The notes under the pieces are model-generated. The model did not search any database, was not told the DNA's origin, and saw only the letters and a program-made list of their open reading frames with translations. A DNA stretch of 64,000 nucleotides from Brachybacterium sacelli. GTDB taxonomy: Bacteria; Actinomycetota; Actinomycetes; Actinomycetales; Dermabacteraceae. Made by a program: the position numbers and the translations under genes. Below are positions 1 to 9,808 of this stretch, piece after piece. The DNA is taken from positions 2,976,001 through 3,040,000 of the forward strand of contig NZ_JAGIOD010000001.1 in assembly GCF_017876545.1 (NCBI RefSeq), given 5' to 3'. The stretch's first letter is position 1, and the number at the start of each line of letters is the position of its first letter.

Positions 1-157
1 CGAGGTTGCCGACGCCGTGCGCGTCCTGTACGGCGGCAGCGTGAAGTCCTCCAACGTCGTCGAGCTGATGGGCAAGGAGGACGTCGACGGGGCCCTCATC
101 GGCGGCGCCTCGCTGAAGGCCGAGGAGTTCGCCCGGATCGCGGGCTTCCAGAGCTGA
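1..157 (+). CDS. tpiA: triosephosphate isomerase, C-terminal part
   Basis: This is the last 52 codons of triosephosphate isomerase, the glycolytic enzyme interconverting dihydroxyacetone phosphate and glyceraldehyde 3-phosphate in the cytoplasm. The visible part contains the phosphate-binding YGGSVKSSN loop and the family's C-terminal [14 protein letters not shown] strand and helix. The gene is complete at its 3' end (TGA at 155-157); the 5' part lies outside the window. It is followed by secG on the same strand, the usual actinobacterial order after gap and pgk. Confidence 0.93.
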   Translation, partial: EVADAVRVLYGGSVKSSNVVELMGKEDVDGALIGGASLKAEEFARIAGFQS

Positions 158-236
158 GTTAGCGGTAGGAGCTCAGCAGAACTGAGCGAGAGGCGTGCCA
201 CGCGGGCCGGATCCCCCTGGGGTCCGGCCCGTGGCG

Positions 237-242
237 TATGCT
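237..242 (+). promoter_or_regulatory. putative -10 box upstream of secG
   Basis: TATGCT lies 40 bp upstream of the chosen secG start, in the gap after tpiA. It fits the TANNNT consensus used repeatedly in this window. No clear -35 element is visible, so this is a weak call. Confidence 0.3.
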
Positions 243-281
243 GGATCGGTCCTCCTGTCTCCGTGGAAGGTGTCCTCCCTC

Positions 282-530
282 GTGGATCTGCCCCTCCTGA
301 AGCTCATCCTTCAGATTCTGCTGGCCGTGTTCAGCCTGCTGGCCATCATGCTCGTGCTCCTGCACAAGGGCCGCGGCGGTGGCCTGTCCGACATGTTCGG
401 CGGCGGCGTCTCCTCCTCGGCCAGCGCCTCCGGCGTGGCCGAGCGCAACCTGAACCGTCTGACCGTGACGGTCGCTGTGCTCTGGGGCGCCAGCTGCGTC
501 GGCCTGGGCATCCTGGAGCGCTTCCTCTGA
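282..530 (+). CDS. secG: preprotein translocase subunit SecG
   Basis: SecG is the small non-essential membrane subunit of the SecYEG protein-export channel. The product is about 82 aa, the normal family size. It has a first membrane segment (LILQILLAVFSLLAIML), the typical positively charged glycine-rich loop ending in GGLSDMFGGG, and a second membrane segment near the C-terminus. The GTG at 282 is chosen because GGAAGG lies upstream and the length fits. An in-frame GTG at 270 and a start at 195 are also open, but they would add non-conserved residues. Confidence 0.85.
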   Translation: MDLPLLKLILQILLAVFSLLAIMLVLLHKGRGGGLSDMFGGGVSSSASASGVAERNLNRLTVTVAVLWGASCVGLGILERFL

Positions 531-540
531 GCGCCCCCTC

Positions 541-598
541 CTGAGCCTCAGACGGCGGGCCGGTCACCCTCGTGGTGACCGGCCCGCCGTCTGCTCAG
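541..598. terminator. bidirectional hairpin between secG and opcA-pgl
   Basis: A perfect 19-bp inverted repeat (550-568 and 574-592) with a 5-nt loop sits between two convergent genes. An outer CTGAGC/GCTCAG pair (541-546 and 593-598) extends it. It is well placed to stop transcription from both sides, although no long T tract follows. Confidence 0.75.
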
Positions 599-669
599 CG
601 GCCGCGATCGACGAGGACCGGCCGCCGCGGATCCATGATCCGCGACGGCCGGTCCGGGGCTGCTGCAGC

Positions 670-2385
670 TCAGCGCGTCAGCTGCGCGGCGGCCGCCTCG
701 TCGAGGAACCAGGTGGTCGAGCCCAGTCCCCGCACGGCGGAGGCGGGGACCGGCCAGGGGTTGATGGTCCCGTGCGCGGCGGCGACCGCATCGGCCTTCT
801 CCTCGCCCGCGACCAGCAGCGCGACATGCCGCGCCGAGTTCAGCACGGGCCACGTGAGGGAGACTCGCTCGGGCGGAGGCTTCGGCGAGCCGGTCACCGC
901 GATCGCGCTGGCCCCGACCTGCCGCTGGTCCGGGTGCTCGGGGAACAGGGAGGCAATGTGCCCGTCCGGCCCCACGCCCAGCATCAGCACGTCGAAGAAG
1001 GCGCGCCCACGGGTGCGGAACGGCTCGTCGCCGCCGGACTGGTCCAGCTGCTGGCCGTACCGGGCCGCCGCCTCCTCCAGGGACATGCCGTCGGCCGGGG
1101 AGGGCATCACGTGGATGTTCCGCGCCGGCATCCCGGACTCCTGGAGCGGCTCCAGCAGCCCCTCGCGCACCGCGACCTCGTTGCGGTCGCTCGAGTCCGG
1201 GTCGACGAAGCGCTCGTCACCCCACCAGAGGTGCAGGCGCGAGACGTCGACGTCGGCGGCGGCCAGCGCCGCCGGCAGCGCCCGGGCCGTCGCCGTGCCG
1301 ACGGTGCCGCCGGTGACCACGAGGTGGGCGAGGTTGCGCTGGTCGAGGGCCGTGGCGAGCTGGGACGCGGCGCTCTCGGCGGCGGCGGTGGCGACCGCCG
1401 CGGCATCGGGCAGCACCCTGTCGGTGGGCTCGGGCTTCCCGCTCGCATAGGTGCCGGAGTCGTCGATCGCGCTGAAGGCGGTGGCGAGCACCTCGCCGTA
1501 GACCTCGTCCGGATCCAGGCGCCGCAGCTCCTCGGCGAGCAGCTCGCTGAGGGTGCGGCGGGGCATGGTCACGTGCTGACCACTGTCATCGCTCGGCAGC
1601 GTCATCACGATCGAGTCGTCGCTGACGCGGGTGAGGTCGATGACGCCGTCCTCACGGATCAGCCGTACCCCGTGCACCCCGATGGAATCGGTGGTGCCCG
1701 AGGTGGTCTCGACGATCTCGGCGTCGACCCCGAGGCTGTGCGAGAGCCAGGCGGCCAGGAGGACCACGGAGGGGTTGTCGGCGGCGCCGGAGACCTCCAC
1801 CCGCTGCGGGACGGTCACCGGCGGAACCTCGAAGGCGCTGGCGACCAGCCCGCGCCAACGGGTCAGTCGTGACCAGGCCAGGTCGGAGTCCCCGCTGGTG
1901 TACCCGCGGCGCAGGCGCTTGAGCGTGTCGAGCGGGCCCGCGCAGGCGGCGGCATCGGTGATGCGCCGCTGGGACATGGAGCCCAGCACGTCGTGGACGG
2001 GGGCGGACGGGGCGGTCTCCGGCCACCAGGTGACGATCGGTGCGTCCGGCAGCAGGAGCGCCATCACGAGGGTGTCCAGCGAGGACATGATCTCCCCGCG
2101 GGCCCGCAGGATCACGATCTCGCCGGCGCCGGCGTCGCGTCCCACCCGGATCTCGGCGTCGAGCCCCGAGGTCTCCGCCTCGGGGTCGGCGTCGACCACG
2201 AGCACCCGGGCGGGATGCTCGTGGCTCGCGCTGATGGCGGCCTCGAGGGGTTCCTCGATGTCGCCGGTGGCGATGATGATCAGGGTGAGGACCCGGCCGA
2301 TGGTGTTCGCGCCGAAGGTCTCCCGCATCTCGATCATCTTCTTGTCGATCGCCGATGCGGTGGTGTCGTTCAGGGTGGTGATCAC
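670..2385 (-). CDS. OpcA-6-phosphogluconolactonase fusion protein
   Basis: The 571-residue product joins two proteins usually encoded separately. Residues 1 to about 310 match OpcA, the assembly/allosteric factor of actinobacterial and cyanobacterial glucose-6-phosphate dehydrogenase (LTLIIIATGD and PDAPIVTWWP regions). Residues from about 325 onward match 6-phosphogluconolactonase (Pgl/DevB: VVTGGTVG, LWWGDERFV, GVGPDGHIASLFP), which hydrolyses the lactone made by Zwf. The reading frame is continuous with no stop between the halves. The GTG start overlaps the zwf stop by 4 bp (GTGA), so the two are translationally coupled. The fusion would place the Zwf activator and the next enzyme in one chain. 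Confidence 0.88.
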   Translation of the reverse strand: MITTLNDTTASAIDKKMIEMRETFGANTIGRVLTLIIIATGDIEEPLEAAISASHEHPARVLVVDADPEAETSGLDAEIRVGRDAGAGEIVILRARGEIMSSLDTLVMALLLPDAPIVTWWPETAPSAPVHDVLGSMSQRRITDAAACAGPLDTLKRLRRGYTSGDSDLAWSRLTRWRGLVASAFEVPPVTVPQRVEVSGAADNPSVVLLAAWLSHSLGVDAEIVETTSGTTDSIGVHGVRLIREDGVIDLTRVSDDSIVMTLPSDDSGQHVTMPRRTLSELLAEELRRLDPDEVYGEVLATAFSAIDDSGTYASGKPEPTDRVLPDAAAVATAAAESAASQLATALDQRNLAHLVVTGGTVGTATARALPAALAAADVDVSRLHLWWGDERFVDPDSSDRNEVAVREGLLEPLQESGMPARNIHVMPSPADGMSLEEAAARYGQQLDQSGGDEPFRTRGRAFFDVLMLGVGPDGHIASLFPEHPDQRQVGASAIAVTGSPKPPPERVSLTWPVLNSARHVALLVAGEEKADAVAAAHGTINPWPVPASAVRGLGSTTWFLDEAAAAQLTR

Positions 2386-3938
2386 GGTCGCCTCCAGGTA
2401 CGTCCGTCACGAGCGAGCATCTCGTGCGCGGTGTCGGGGCCCCAGCTGCCGGGGCGGTAGGGCGCCGGCTTGAGGTTCTCGGCCCAGAACTCGGTGATGG
2501 GATCGAGGATCTTCCAGGACAGCTCGACCTCCTTCTGGCGCGGGAACAGCGGCGGATCGCCCAGGAGCATGTCCAGGATCAGCCGCTCGTACGCCTCGGG
2601 GGACTCCTCGGTGAAGTTCATGCCGTAGGCGAAGTCCATGGTCACGTCCCGCACCTCCATCTGGGTGCCGGGCACCTTGGAGCCGAAGCGCATGGTCACG
2701 CCCTCGTCGGGCTGGACGCGGATGACGATCGCGTTCTGGCCCAGGTCCGCGGTGTCCGTGGAGCGGAAGGGCAGGAACGGGGCCTGCTTGAACACCAGGG
2801 CGATCTCGGTGACCCGGCGTCCCAGGCGCTTGCCGGCCCGCAGGTAGAACGGCACACCCGCCCAGCGTCGGGTGGCGATGTCCAGACGCATGGCGGCGAA
2901 GGTCTCGGTGATCGAGTCGTCCGGGATCCCGTCCTCCTCGAGGTACGGGCGGACCTCCTCGCCGCCCTGCCAGCCGCCCACGTACTGGCCCCGCGCGGTG
3001 TGCGCGGCGAGGTCGTCGGGCAGCTCGAGCGCGGAGAGCACCTTCTCCTTCTCCGCGCGCAGGTCCGAGGCGCGGAAGGAGACCGGCTCCTCCATGGCGG
3101 TCAGCGCGAGCAGCTGCAGCAGATGGTTCTGGATGACGTCGCGGGCGGTGCCGATGCCGTCGTAGTAGCCGGCACGGGAGCCGATGCCGATGTCCTCGGC
3201 CATCGTGATCTGCACGTGGTCGACGTATCCGGCGTTCCACACCGGCTCGAACATCTGGTTCGCGAAGCGCAGCGCCAGGACGTTCTGGACGGTCTCCTTG
3301 CCCAGGTAGTGGTCGATGCGGAAGACGTCCTCGGGCCGGAAGACCTTCTCTACCACGTCATTGAGCTCGCGAGCGGACTCCAGGTCATGACCGAAGGGCT
3401 TCTCGATCACCACGCGGCGCCAGGAACCGTCCCGCGGGGTGTTCAGCCCCGAGTTCGCCAGCTGCTCGCAGACCTGCGGGAACGCGTCCGGCGGGATCGA
3501 GAGGTAGAAGGCGTGATTGCCGCCGGTGCCGCGGGTGCGGTCCAGCTCGCCGACCACCTCGGTCAATCGTTCGAAGGCCGCGGTGTCGTCGAAAGTGCCG
3601 GTGACGAACCGCAGTCCGCCGCGCAGCTGCTCGAAGACGCTCTCGGAGAACCCGGTGCGCGAGTGCTCCGCCACCGATGTGCGAACGTACTCGGCGAAGT
3701 CGTCGTCGGACCAGTCGCGGCGGCCGTAGCCGACCAGGCCGAAGCTGGGCGGCAGCAGTCCGCGGTGGGTGAGGTCGTAGATCGCCGGCAGGAGCTTCTT
3801 GCGGGCGAGGTCGCCGGTGACGCCGAACATCACCATGGAGCTGGGACCGGCGATGAGGGGGAGGCGGCGGTCGCGGGGATCGCGCAGCGGGTTGACGAGA
3901 TCCTCGGCCCCGAGCGGGGGAGTGCTGGAATCGGTCAC
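2382..3938 (-). CDS. zwf: glucose-6-phosphate dehydrogenase
   Basis: This cytoplasmic enzyme oxidises glucose 6-phosphate to 6-phosphogluconolactone with NADP and is the entry step of the oxidative pentose phosphate pathway. The protein is about 518 aa, normal for the family. The nucleotide-binding GVTGDLARKK lies near residue 40 and the active-site RIDHYLGKE near residue 208. The GTG at 3938 has an AAAGGA ribosome site just upstream; the open frame continues to 4331, but that extension reads through the tal gene and is not conserved. It lies downstream of tal and overlaps opcA-pgl by 4 bp. Confidence 0.95.
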   Translation of the reverse strand: MTDSSTPPLGAEDLVNPLRDPRDRRLPLIAGPSSMVMFGVTGDLARKKLLPAIYDLTHRGLLPPSFGLVGYGRRDWSDDDFAEYVRTSVAEHSRTGFSESVFEQLRGGLRFVTGTFDDTAAFERLTEVVGELDRTRGTGGNHAFYLSIPPDAFPQVCEQLANSGLNTPRDGSWRRVVIEKPFGHDLESARELNDVVEKVFRPEDVFRIDHYLGKETVQNVLALRFANQMFEPVWNAGYVDHVQITMAEDIGIGSRAGYYDGIGTARDVIQNHLLQLLALTAMEEPVSFRASDLRAEKEKVLSALELPDDLAAHTARGQYVGGWQGGEEVRPYLEEDGIPDDSITETFAAMRLDIATRRWAGVPFYLRAGKRLGRRVTEIALVFKQAPFLPFRSTDTADLGQNAIVIRVQPDEGVTMRFGSKVPGTQMEVRDVTMDFAYGMNFTEESPEAYERLILDMLLGDPPLFPRQKEVELSWKILDPITEFWAENLKPAPYRPGSWGPDTAHEMLARDGRTWRRP

Positions 3939-4015
3939 GGTCGTCCTTTCTCGGACACGGACTGCGAGAGCACGGCCCGCCCCGGAGGACGGGACCGTGC
4001 TCACCGCGGGGAGTC

Positions 4016-5128
4016 TCAGGCGCTGACGTCGTCGATCGACGCCGACACGGTCTCGAGGAGCTCCTCCCAGGCCTTCTCGAACTTCTCGACCCCTTCGCGC
4101 TCCAGGAGCGCGAAGACGTCGTCGAGGTCCACCCCGGCCTCGGCCACGCGCTCGAGCACGGCCTGCGCGGACGTGGCGATCTCGGCGTTCAGGGTCGCTG
4201 CGGGCTCGGAGTGGTCCGCGACCGCGTCGAGGGTCTTCTCGGGCATGGTGTTGACCGTCGGCTCGGCGACCAGGCGGTCGACGTAGAGGGTGTCCGGGTA
4301 ATCGGGGTTCTTCACGCCGGTGGACGCCCACAGCGCGCGCTGGGTGTTCGCGCCCTGTGCCTGGAGGGCCTCGAAGCGCTCCGAGCCGAAGGACTCGAGG
4401 TAGGTGCCGAAGGCGACCTGGGCGTTGGCGACGCCGGCGCTGCCGCGCAGGGTCTCCGCCTCGCCGCCGAGGGCCTCCAGGCGCTTGTCGATCTCGGCAT
4501 CCACGCGGGAGACGAAGAACGAGGCCACGGAGTGGATCGAGGAGAGGTCCTTGCCGGACGCGGCGGCCTTCTCGAGACCGCTGAGGTAGGCATCGATGAC
4601 CTCGACGTAGCGGTCGACGGAGAAGATCAGGGTCACATTGACGCTGATGCCCTCGGCGATGACCGCGGTGATCGCCGGGAGACCCGCCTTGGTCGCGGGG
4701 ATCTTCACGAAGAGGTTGTCGCGGCCGACGACCTCGTGCAGCCGCTTGGCCTGCGCGACGGTCTCCTCCGTGTCGTGCGCCAGGCGCGGGTCGACCTCGA
4801 TGCTCACGCGGCCGTCGATCCCGTGGGAGGCGGTGTGGACACCCTCGAAGAGATCGGCGGCGCTGCGGACGTCATCGGTGGTGAGCTTCTCCACGACGGC
4901 GTCGACATCCTTGCCGTCCTTCGCGAGGGCGGCGATGTCCTCGTCGTAGTCCTCGGCGCCGGAGATCGCTGCCTGGAAGATCGACGGGTTCGTGGTCACG
5001 CCGACGACGTTCTTGGTGTCGACGAGCTCCTGCAGGTTGCCGGAGCTCAGGCGCTGGCGCGAGAGGTCGTCGAGCCAGATGGAGACGCCGGCGTCGGTGA
5101 GGGCCTGGGTGCGGGGATTCTGGGTCAT
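4016..5128 (-). CDS. tal: transaldolase
   Basis: Transaldolase transfers a dihydroxyacetone unit between sedoheptulose 7-phosphate and glyceraldehyde 3-phosphate in the non-oxidative pentose phosphate pathway. The 370-aa product is the long actinobacterial type. It shows [11 protein letters not shown] at the N-terminus, TTNPSIFQ, and the Schiff-base lysine in FVKIPAT near residue 142. The ATG has a GGAAGGAA ribosome site. It sits between tkt and zwf in a leftward operon. Confidence 0.95.
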   Translation of the reverse strand: MTQNPRTQALTDAGVSIWLDDLSRQRLSSGNLQELVDTKNVVGVTTNPSIFQAAISGAEDYDEDIAALAKDGKDVDAVVEKLTTDDVRSAADLFEGVHTASHGIDGRVSIEVDPRLAHDTEETVAQAKRLHEVVGRDNLFVKIPATKAGLPAITAVIAEGISVNVTLIFSVDRYVEVIDAYLSGLEKAAASGKDLSSIHSVASFFVSRVDAEIDKRLEALGGEAETLRGSAGVANAQVAFGTYLESFGSERFEALQAQGANTQRALWASTGVKNPDYPDTLYVDRLVAEPTVNTMPEKTLDAVADHSEPAATLNAEIATSAQAVLERVAEAGVDLDDVFALLEREGVEKFEKAWEELLETVSASIDDVSA

Positions 5129-5260
5129 GTGCGTTCCTTCCGGGCGCGGCGCGCCCTGTGTCGAACTGCTGTCCCCTCGTCAACGCGCTGCGGTCCGCTT
5201 TCCTTCCTGCCTGTGGCGGAGGGAACCCGGGCGCACCGGCCGACGGGGCGGGGGAGGGGA

Positions 5261-5290
5261 GCGGGGCGGGATCCTCGGACCCCGCCCCGC
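5261..5290. terminator. GC-rich hairpin after tkt
   Basis: GCGGGGCGGG (5261-5270) pairs with CCCGCCCCGC (5281-5290) across a 10-nt loop, just downstream of the tkt stop codon. There is no T tract, so it may act as an attenuator or mRNA end-stabiliser between tkt and tal rather than a full terminator. Confidence 0.4.
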
Positions 5291-5296
5291 GGATGC

Positions 5297-7396
5297 TCAG
5301 GCGCCGGCGGCGGTGAGGGACTCCTTCGCGGCGGCCACGACGGCCTCCGCCGTGAACCCGTACTCGCGGAACAGCGTCTTGGCGTCGGCCGAGGCGCCGT
5401 AGTGCTCGAGGGAGACGGCGCGACCGTGGGTGCCGAGGATGCGGTACCACGGCATCGCGATACCGGCCTCGACGGTGACCCGAGCGGTCACCGAGGACGG
5501 CAGCACGGACTCGCGGTACGCCTCGTCCTGCTCGTCGAACCATTCGAGAGAGGGCATCGAGACCAGTCGGGTGGGCACGCCCTCGGCCTCGAGCTGCCGC
5601 TGCGCCTCGGCGGCGTACTGCACCTCGGAGCCGGTGCCGATGAGGATGAGCTGGGGGGTCCCCGTGGACGCCTCCTTCATCACGTAGCCGCCCTTGACCA
5701 GGTTCTCGGCCCCGGCGTACTCGGTGCGGTCGAAGGTGGGCATGGCCTGACGGCTGAGGACCAGGCCGACCGGGCCGCTGTCGCGCTCGAGGGTCGCCTT
5801 CCACGCCTGCGCGGTCTCGTTGGCGTCGGCCGGACGCACGATCGACAGGTTCGGGATCGCCCGGTAGGCGGCCAGGTGCTCGACCGGCTGGTGGGTCGGG
5901 CCGTCCTCGCCCAGACCGATGGAGTCGTGGGTCCACACGTAGGTGGCCGGGACCTTCATCAGCGAGGCGAGGCGCACGGCACCGCGCATGTAGTCCGCGA
6001 ACTGGAAGAAGGTGCCGCCGTAGGGGCGGGTCAGGCCGTGCAGGGAGATGCCGGAGAGGATCGCGCCCATGCCGTGCTCGCGGATCCCGAAGTGCAGCGT
6101 GCGGCCGTACTCGTCACCCGCGAACTCCGCGGAGCCGTACTCGGCAGGCAGGAAGGACGGCTCACCCTTCATCGTGGTGTTGTTGGAGCCGGCGAGGTCG
6201 GCGGAGCCGCCCCACAGCTCGGGCATGACGTCGGCGAGGGCGCCGAGGACCTTGCCGGAGGCGGCGCGGGTGGCGATGCCCTTCTCGTCGGCCTCGAAGG
6301 TCGGGAACGCTCCGGCGAAATCCTCGGGCAGCTCACGGGCCCGCAGCCGGTCCAGGAGCGTCGCGGCCTCGGCATTCGCCGAGCGCCACGCCTGGTAGCC
6401 CGTGTCCCACTCGGCCTTGGCGGCGGCACCCCGCTCGGCGAGGGAGCGGGTGCGGGCCAGCACGTCCTCGTCGACCTGGAACTGACGCTCCGGATCGAAG
6501 CCGAGGACCTCCTTCAGGCCCGCGACGGCCTCGGCGCCGAGCTTGGCGCCGTGGACGGCGTGGCTGCCGGCCAGCTCGGGGATCGGCCAGCCGATGACGG
6601 TGCGCAGACGGATGAAGGTCGGCTTGTCCGTGACCTCCTGGGCCGCGAGGATCTCGGCCTTCAGGGCCGCGACGTCCTCGAGGTACTTCGTGCCGCCGTG
6701 GGTCCAGTCCACGGTGCGCACGTCCCAGCCGTAGGCGGCGTAGCGCGCAGCGGTGTCCTCGGTGAAGGCGATCGAGGTGTCGCCCTCGATGGAGATCTCG
6801 TTGTCGTCCCACAGGACGATGAGGTTGCCGAGCTGCTGGGTGCCGGCCAGTGAGCTGGCCTCGCTGCTGACGCCCTCCTGCAGGTCGCCGTCCGAGGCGA
6901 TCACGTAGGTGAAGTGGTCGAAGGGGCTGGTGCCGGGGGCGGCCTCGGGATCGAGCAGGCCGCGCTCGCGACGCTGGGCCATCGCCATGCCGACGGCCGA
7001 GGAGATCCCCTGGCCGAGGGGGCCGGTGGTGATCTCCACGCCCTGGGTGTGGAAGTTCTCGGGGTGCCCCGGGGTCTTGGAGCCCCAGGTGCGCAGGCCC
7101 TCGATGTCCTCCACCTCGAGGCCGAAGCCGCCGAGATAGAGCTGGATGTACTGGGTGAGGCTGGAGTGGCCGGCCGAGAGCACGAAACGGTCGCGCCCGA
7201 GCCAGCTCGGGTCGGTCGGATCGTGGCGCATCAGGTCCTGGTAGAGCAGGTAGGCGGCGGGCGCCAGGCTGATCGCGGTGCCCGGGTGGCCGTTGCCGAC
7301 CTTCTCCACCGCGTCCGCGGCGAGGACGCGCACGGTGTCCACCGCCCTCTTGTCGAGCTCGGTCCAGCCCTCGGGGGCCTTGAACGTATCGGTCAC
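5297..7396 (-). CDS. tkt: transketolase
   Basis: This thiamine-diphosphate enzyme moves two-carbon units between sugar phosphates in the pentose phosphate pathway. The product is 699 aa, full length. Features include the N-terminal [13 protein letters not shown] substrate and cofactor region, the TPP/Mg motif [13 protein letters not shown] near residue 167, and the pyrimidine-domain segment [20 protein letters not shown]. The GTG start has AAAGGAAG upstream. It is the first gene of the leftward tkt-tal-zwf-opcA/pgl operon, divergent from ctaB. Confidence 0.96.
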   Translation of the reverse strand: MTDTFKAPEGWTELDKRAVDTVRVLAADAVEKVGNGHPGTAISLAPAAYLLYQDLMRHDPTDPSWLGRDRFVLSAGHSSLTQYIQLYLGGFGLEVEDIEGLRTWGSKTPGHPENFHTQGVEITTGPLGQGISSAVGMAMAQRRERGLLDPEAAPGTSPFDHFTYVIASDGDLQEGVSSEASSLAGTQQLGNLIVLWDDNEISIEGDTSIAFTEDTAARYAAYGWDVRTVDWTHGGTKYLEDVAALKAEILAAQEVTDKPTFIRLRTVIGWPIPELAGSHAVHGAKLGAEAVAGLKEVLGFDPERQFQVDEDVLARTRSLAERGAAAKAEWDTGYQAWRSANAEAATLLDRLRARELPEDFAGAFPTFEADEKGIATRAASGKVLGALADVMPELWGGSADLAGSNNTTMKGEPSFLPAEYGSAEFAGDEYGRTLHFGIREHGMGAILSGISLHGLTRPYGGTFFQFADYMRGAVRLASLMKVPATYVWTHDSIGLGEDGPTHQPVEHLAAYRAIPNLSIVRPADANETAQAWKATLERDSGPVGLVLSRQAMPTFDRTEYAGAENLVKGGYVMKEASTGTPQLILIGTGSEVQYAAEAQRQLEAEGVPTRLVSMPSLEWFDEQDEAYRESVLPSSVTARVTVEAGIAMPWYRILGTHGRAVSLEHYGASADAKTLFREYGFTAEAVVAAAKESLTAAGA

Positions 7397-7628
7397 GTCG
7401 AGTGCTTCCTTTCACCGGAGTGCGGCCGCTGCGGCCGCTCGGGACGACTGCTCCACCCGCCCTGGCCCGACGTGCATCCTGCGACGTCGGGCCGAGCGCG
7501 GAGCGACGTGTCCACCTTAATGCGGGCAGGCCCGCCGCACATCTTTCGTCCAGCCCGTTGCCCCGCCCGGACCGGGACGGTGCCGGGACTCACCCGCGCG
7601 GTGACTGGGACCTCACCGGCCGAGCGCC

Positions 7629-7634
7629 TAGACT
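7629..7634 (+). promoter_or_regulatory. putative -10 box for ctaB
   Basis: TAGACT lies in the 290-bp gap between tkt and ctaB, about 50 bp before the chosen ctaB start. It matches TANNNT. The -35 is not obvious. The rest of the gap holds no gene that I can recognise. Confidence 0.4.
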
Positions 7635-7686
7635 GGCGGGGTTCACGCGACGGCATCGTCGCGCTCAGGAGGAAGGACGGTGGGCG

Positions 7687-8649
7687 GTGACCGCCACCCA
7701 GGGAGCTTCGGTCCGGGACTCGGGTCAGGGCGGTGACCGCACCCCGCGACGCCAGGAACGGACGGTGCGGACCGTGGTCCGGGCGTACGTGGCCCTGACG
7801 AAACCGCGCATCATCGAGCTGCTGCTCATCACCACGATCCCCACCATGTTCCTCGCGGCGGGCGGGTTCCCCTCGGTGTGGCTGATCCTGGCGACGATGT
7901 TCGGCGGCTATCTCGCCGCCGGCGGCGCCAACGCGCTGAACATGTACCTCGACCGCGACATCGACGCGAAGATGAAGCGGACGAAGAACCGTCCGCTGGT
8001 CACCGGTGAGGTGTCGGCCCGTGCCGGGCTGCTCTTCGGCATCGTGCTCTCGATCGTCTCCGGCCTGTGGCTGGGGCTGCTGGTCAACTGGATGTCGGCG
8101 GCCCTCGCCCTCGGCGCGATCCTGCTCTACGTCATCTTCTACACGATGATCCTCAAGCGTCGCACCAGCCAGAACATCGTCTGGGGCGGCGTGGCCGGCT
8201 GCATGCCGGTGCTCATCGGCTGGTCCGCGGTGACCGGGACCGTCTCCTGGACCGCGGTGCTGCTGTTCCTGGTGATCTTCTTCTGGACCCCGCCGCACTA
8301 CTGGCCGCTCGCGGAGAAGTTCTCGCAGGACTACGCCGATGCCGGCGTGCCCATGCTCCCCGTGGTCGCCTCGCGCACCAGCGTCGCCCGGCAGATGATC
8401 ATGCACACGCTGCTGATGATCGCCGCGAGCCTCGCGATCATCCCGCTGGGTCACACGGGCTGGGTCTACGGCGTCAGCGCTGTCGCCGTCGGCGCCTGGT
8501 TCGCCTTCCTCGTGATCCGCTACGCGGTGCGCGTCGGCAAGGGGCTGAGCGGGAAGAAGCTCGGCCCGATGGTCGTCTTCCACGGCTCGATCACGTACCT
8601 CACGCTCCTGTTCGTCGCCCTCGCGATCGATCCCTTCGTGCACCTGTGA
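7687..8649 (+). CDS. ctaB: protoheme IX farnesyltransferase
   Basis: This integral membrane prenyltransferase converts protoheme to heme O for the terminal oxidase. The product is about 320 aa. The aspartate-rich substrate motif [15 protein letters not shown] lies around residue 86, followed by RPLVTGEVS and about eight further membrane segments, including the conserved [12 protein letters not shown]. The GTG at 7687 is preceded by AGGAGGAAGGA; the open frame upstream of it is not conserved. The stop overlaps the GTG of xerD (GTGA). Confidence 0.92.
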   Translation: MTATQGASVRDSGQGGDRTPRRQERTVRTVVRAYVALTKPRIIELLLITTIPTMFLAAGGFPSVWLILATMFGGYLAAGGANALNMYLDRDIDAKMKRTKNRPLVTGEVSARAGLLFGIVLSIVSGLWLGLLVNWMSAALALGAILLYVIFYTMILKRRTSQNIVWGGVAGCMPVLIGWSAVTGTVSWTAVLLFLVIFFWTPPHYWPLAEKFSQDYADAGVPMLPVVASRTSVARQMIMHTLLMIAASLAIIPLGHTGWVYGVSAVAVGAWFAFLVIRYAVRVGKGLSGKKLGPMVVFHGSITYLTLLFVALAIDPFVHL

Positions 8650-9644
8650 ACCCCAGCGACGGCCCGCGCCCCACCGGGGAGCCGTCGCTGCGCCCCGGGG
8701 ACCGGCGGATCCTCGAGCAGTACCTCAGCCATCTGCGCATCGAGCGCGGCCTGGCCGCCAACACGCTCGCCGCCTATCGGCGCGACCTCGAACGCTACCT
8801 GCGCCACCTCGCCCGCCAGGACGTCGACCCCGCCGCCGTCGACCCGCAGCGGCTGACGGACTGGCTGCAGTCCCTGCGCACCGGGGCCGACGGGGGTACC
8901 GCACTGTCAGCCTCCTCGGCCGCCCGGTCGCTGGCCGCCGTACGCGGCCTGCACGCCTTCCTCGACGACGAGCGGGTCTCGACCACCGGGGACCCCACCC
9001 GCCTCGTCCCCGCCCCGTCCCTGCCCGGGCGGCTGCCGCACCCGCTGGCGCTCGAGCAGGTCGAGGCCCTGCTGGAGGCCGCCGGGCGTGCCGGGACCGG
9101 GCGTGACTCCGCCGAGCGCGCGCTGCGGGACCGGGCGCTGCTCGAGATCCTTTACGGCATCGGGGCTCGCATCTCCGAGGCGACGGGCCTCGATGTCGAC
9201 GACCTCGACCGCGCGCAGCGGGCCGCGATCCTCCGCGGCAAGGGCGACAAGCAGCGGGTGGTGCCGGTGGGTCGGTATGCGCTCGAGGCGCTGGACGCCT
9301 ACCTCACCCGTGGGCGCCCGACGCTCGCGCGACGAGGGACGGGCACCCCGGCCGTGTTCCTGGGCTCGCGGGGGACCCGGCTGACCCGTCAGGCCGCCTG
9401 GCAGGTCGTGCAGCGCGCTGCCGAGGAGGCCGATCTCGCTGATCTTCCCGAGCCGATCAGCCCTCACACCTTGCGTCACTCCTACGCCACGCACCTGCTG
9501 CACGGGGGAGCGGACGTGCGCAGCGTGCAGGAGCTGCTGGGGCATGCCTCGGTCACGACGACGCAGCTGTACACGCAGGTCACCGTCGACTCGCTCCGCG
9601 AGACCCACGCCGGTGCCCACCCCCGGGCCCGACGGGGGGCTTAG
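8646..9644 (+). CDS. xerD: site-specific tyrosine recombinase XerD
   Basis: XerD resolves chromosome dimers with XerC at dif during division. The 332-aa protein has an N-terminal SAM-like core-binding domain ([25 protein letters not shown] in part) and a C-terminal catalytic domain. Catalytic residues are visible: Arg in GARISEATG (about 172), HTLRHSY (about 273), the LLGHAS histidine and Tyr in TQLYTQ (about 308). It is coupled to ctaB by a 4-bp overlap and followed by parA, the standard actinobacterial neighbourhood. Being a housekeeping recombinase here, it is not a mobile-element integrase. Confidence 0.92.
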   Translation: MNPSDGPRPTGEPSLRPGDRRILEQYLSHLRIERGLAANTLAAYRRDLERYLRHLARQDVDPAAVDPQRLTDWLQSLRTGADGGTALSASSAARSLAAVRGLHAFLDDERVSTTGDPTRLVPAPSLPGRLPHPLALEQVEALLEAAGRAGTGRDSAERALRDRALLEILYGIGARISEATGLDVDDLDRAQRAAILRGKGDKQRVVPVGRYALEALDAYLTRGRPTLARRGTGTPAVFLGSRGTRLTRQAAWQVVQRAAEEADLADLPEPISPHTLRHSYATHLLHGGADVRSVQELLGHASVTTTQLYTQVTVDSLRETHAGAHPRARRGA

Positions 9645-9647
9645 ACT
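9642..9647 (+). promoter_or_regulatory. putative -10 box for parA
   Basis: TAGACT overlaps the xerD stop codon. Transcription from it would begin near 9654. That excludes the TTG at 9647 as the start of parA and favours the GTG at 9809, leaving a leader of about 155 nt. Confidence 0.4.
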
Positions 9648-9808
9648 TGTCCGGCACGACGACCTCGCCCGACGACGGCCGTCACCCCCAGGACATCGAC
9701 GACTGCGCGCAGCCGTCGCTCCCCGGGCTGGGGCCCGTCCCGTACCGTGCACAGGGCGGCACCCCTTCGCCCCGCACCACACCACGACGCCGACGACAGG
9801 ACAACGAC

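Noticed and set aside
4211..6853. Long plus-strand open frame (880 codons) opposite tal and tkt
   Set aside because: It is antisense to two clearly conserved enzymes, is extremely Gly/Ala/Arg/Val/Leu-rich and has no recognisable domain. It is a by-product of high-GC codon use.
8646..9644. Tyrosine recombinase considered as a second mobile-element integrase
   Set aside because: It is coupled to ctaB and followed by parA, in the conserved xerD neighbourhood, with XerD length and motifs and no attachment repeats nearby.
9647..9808. N-terminal extension of ParA from TTG 9647
   Set aside because: The TTG overlaps a -10 box, the extension is Pro/Arg/Asp-rich and not ParA-like, and GTG 9809 has a ribosome site.
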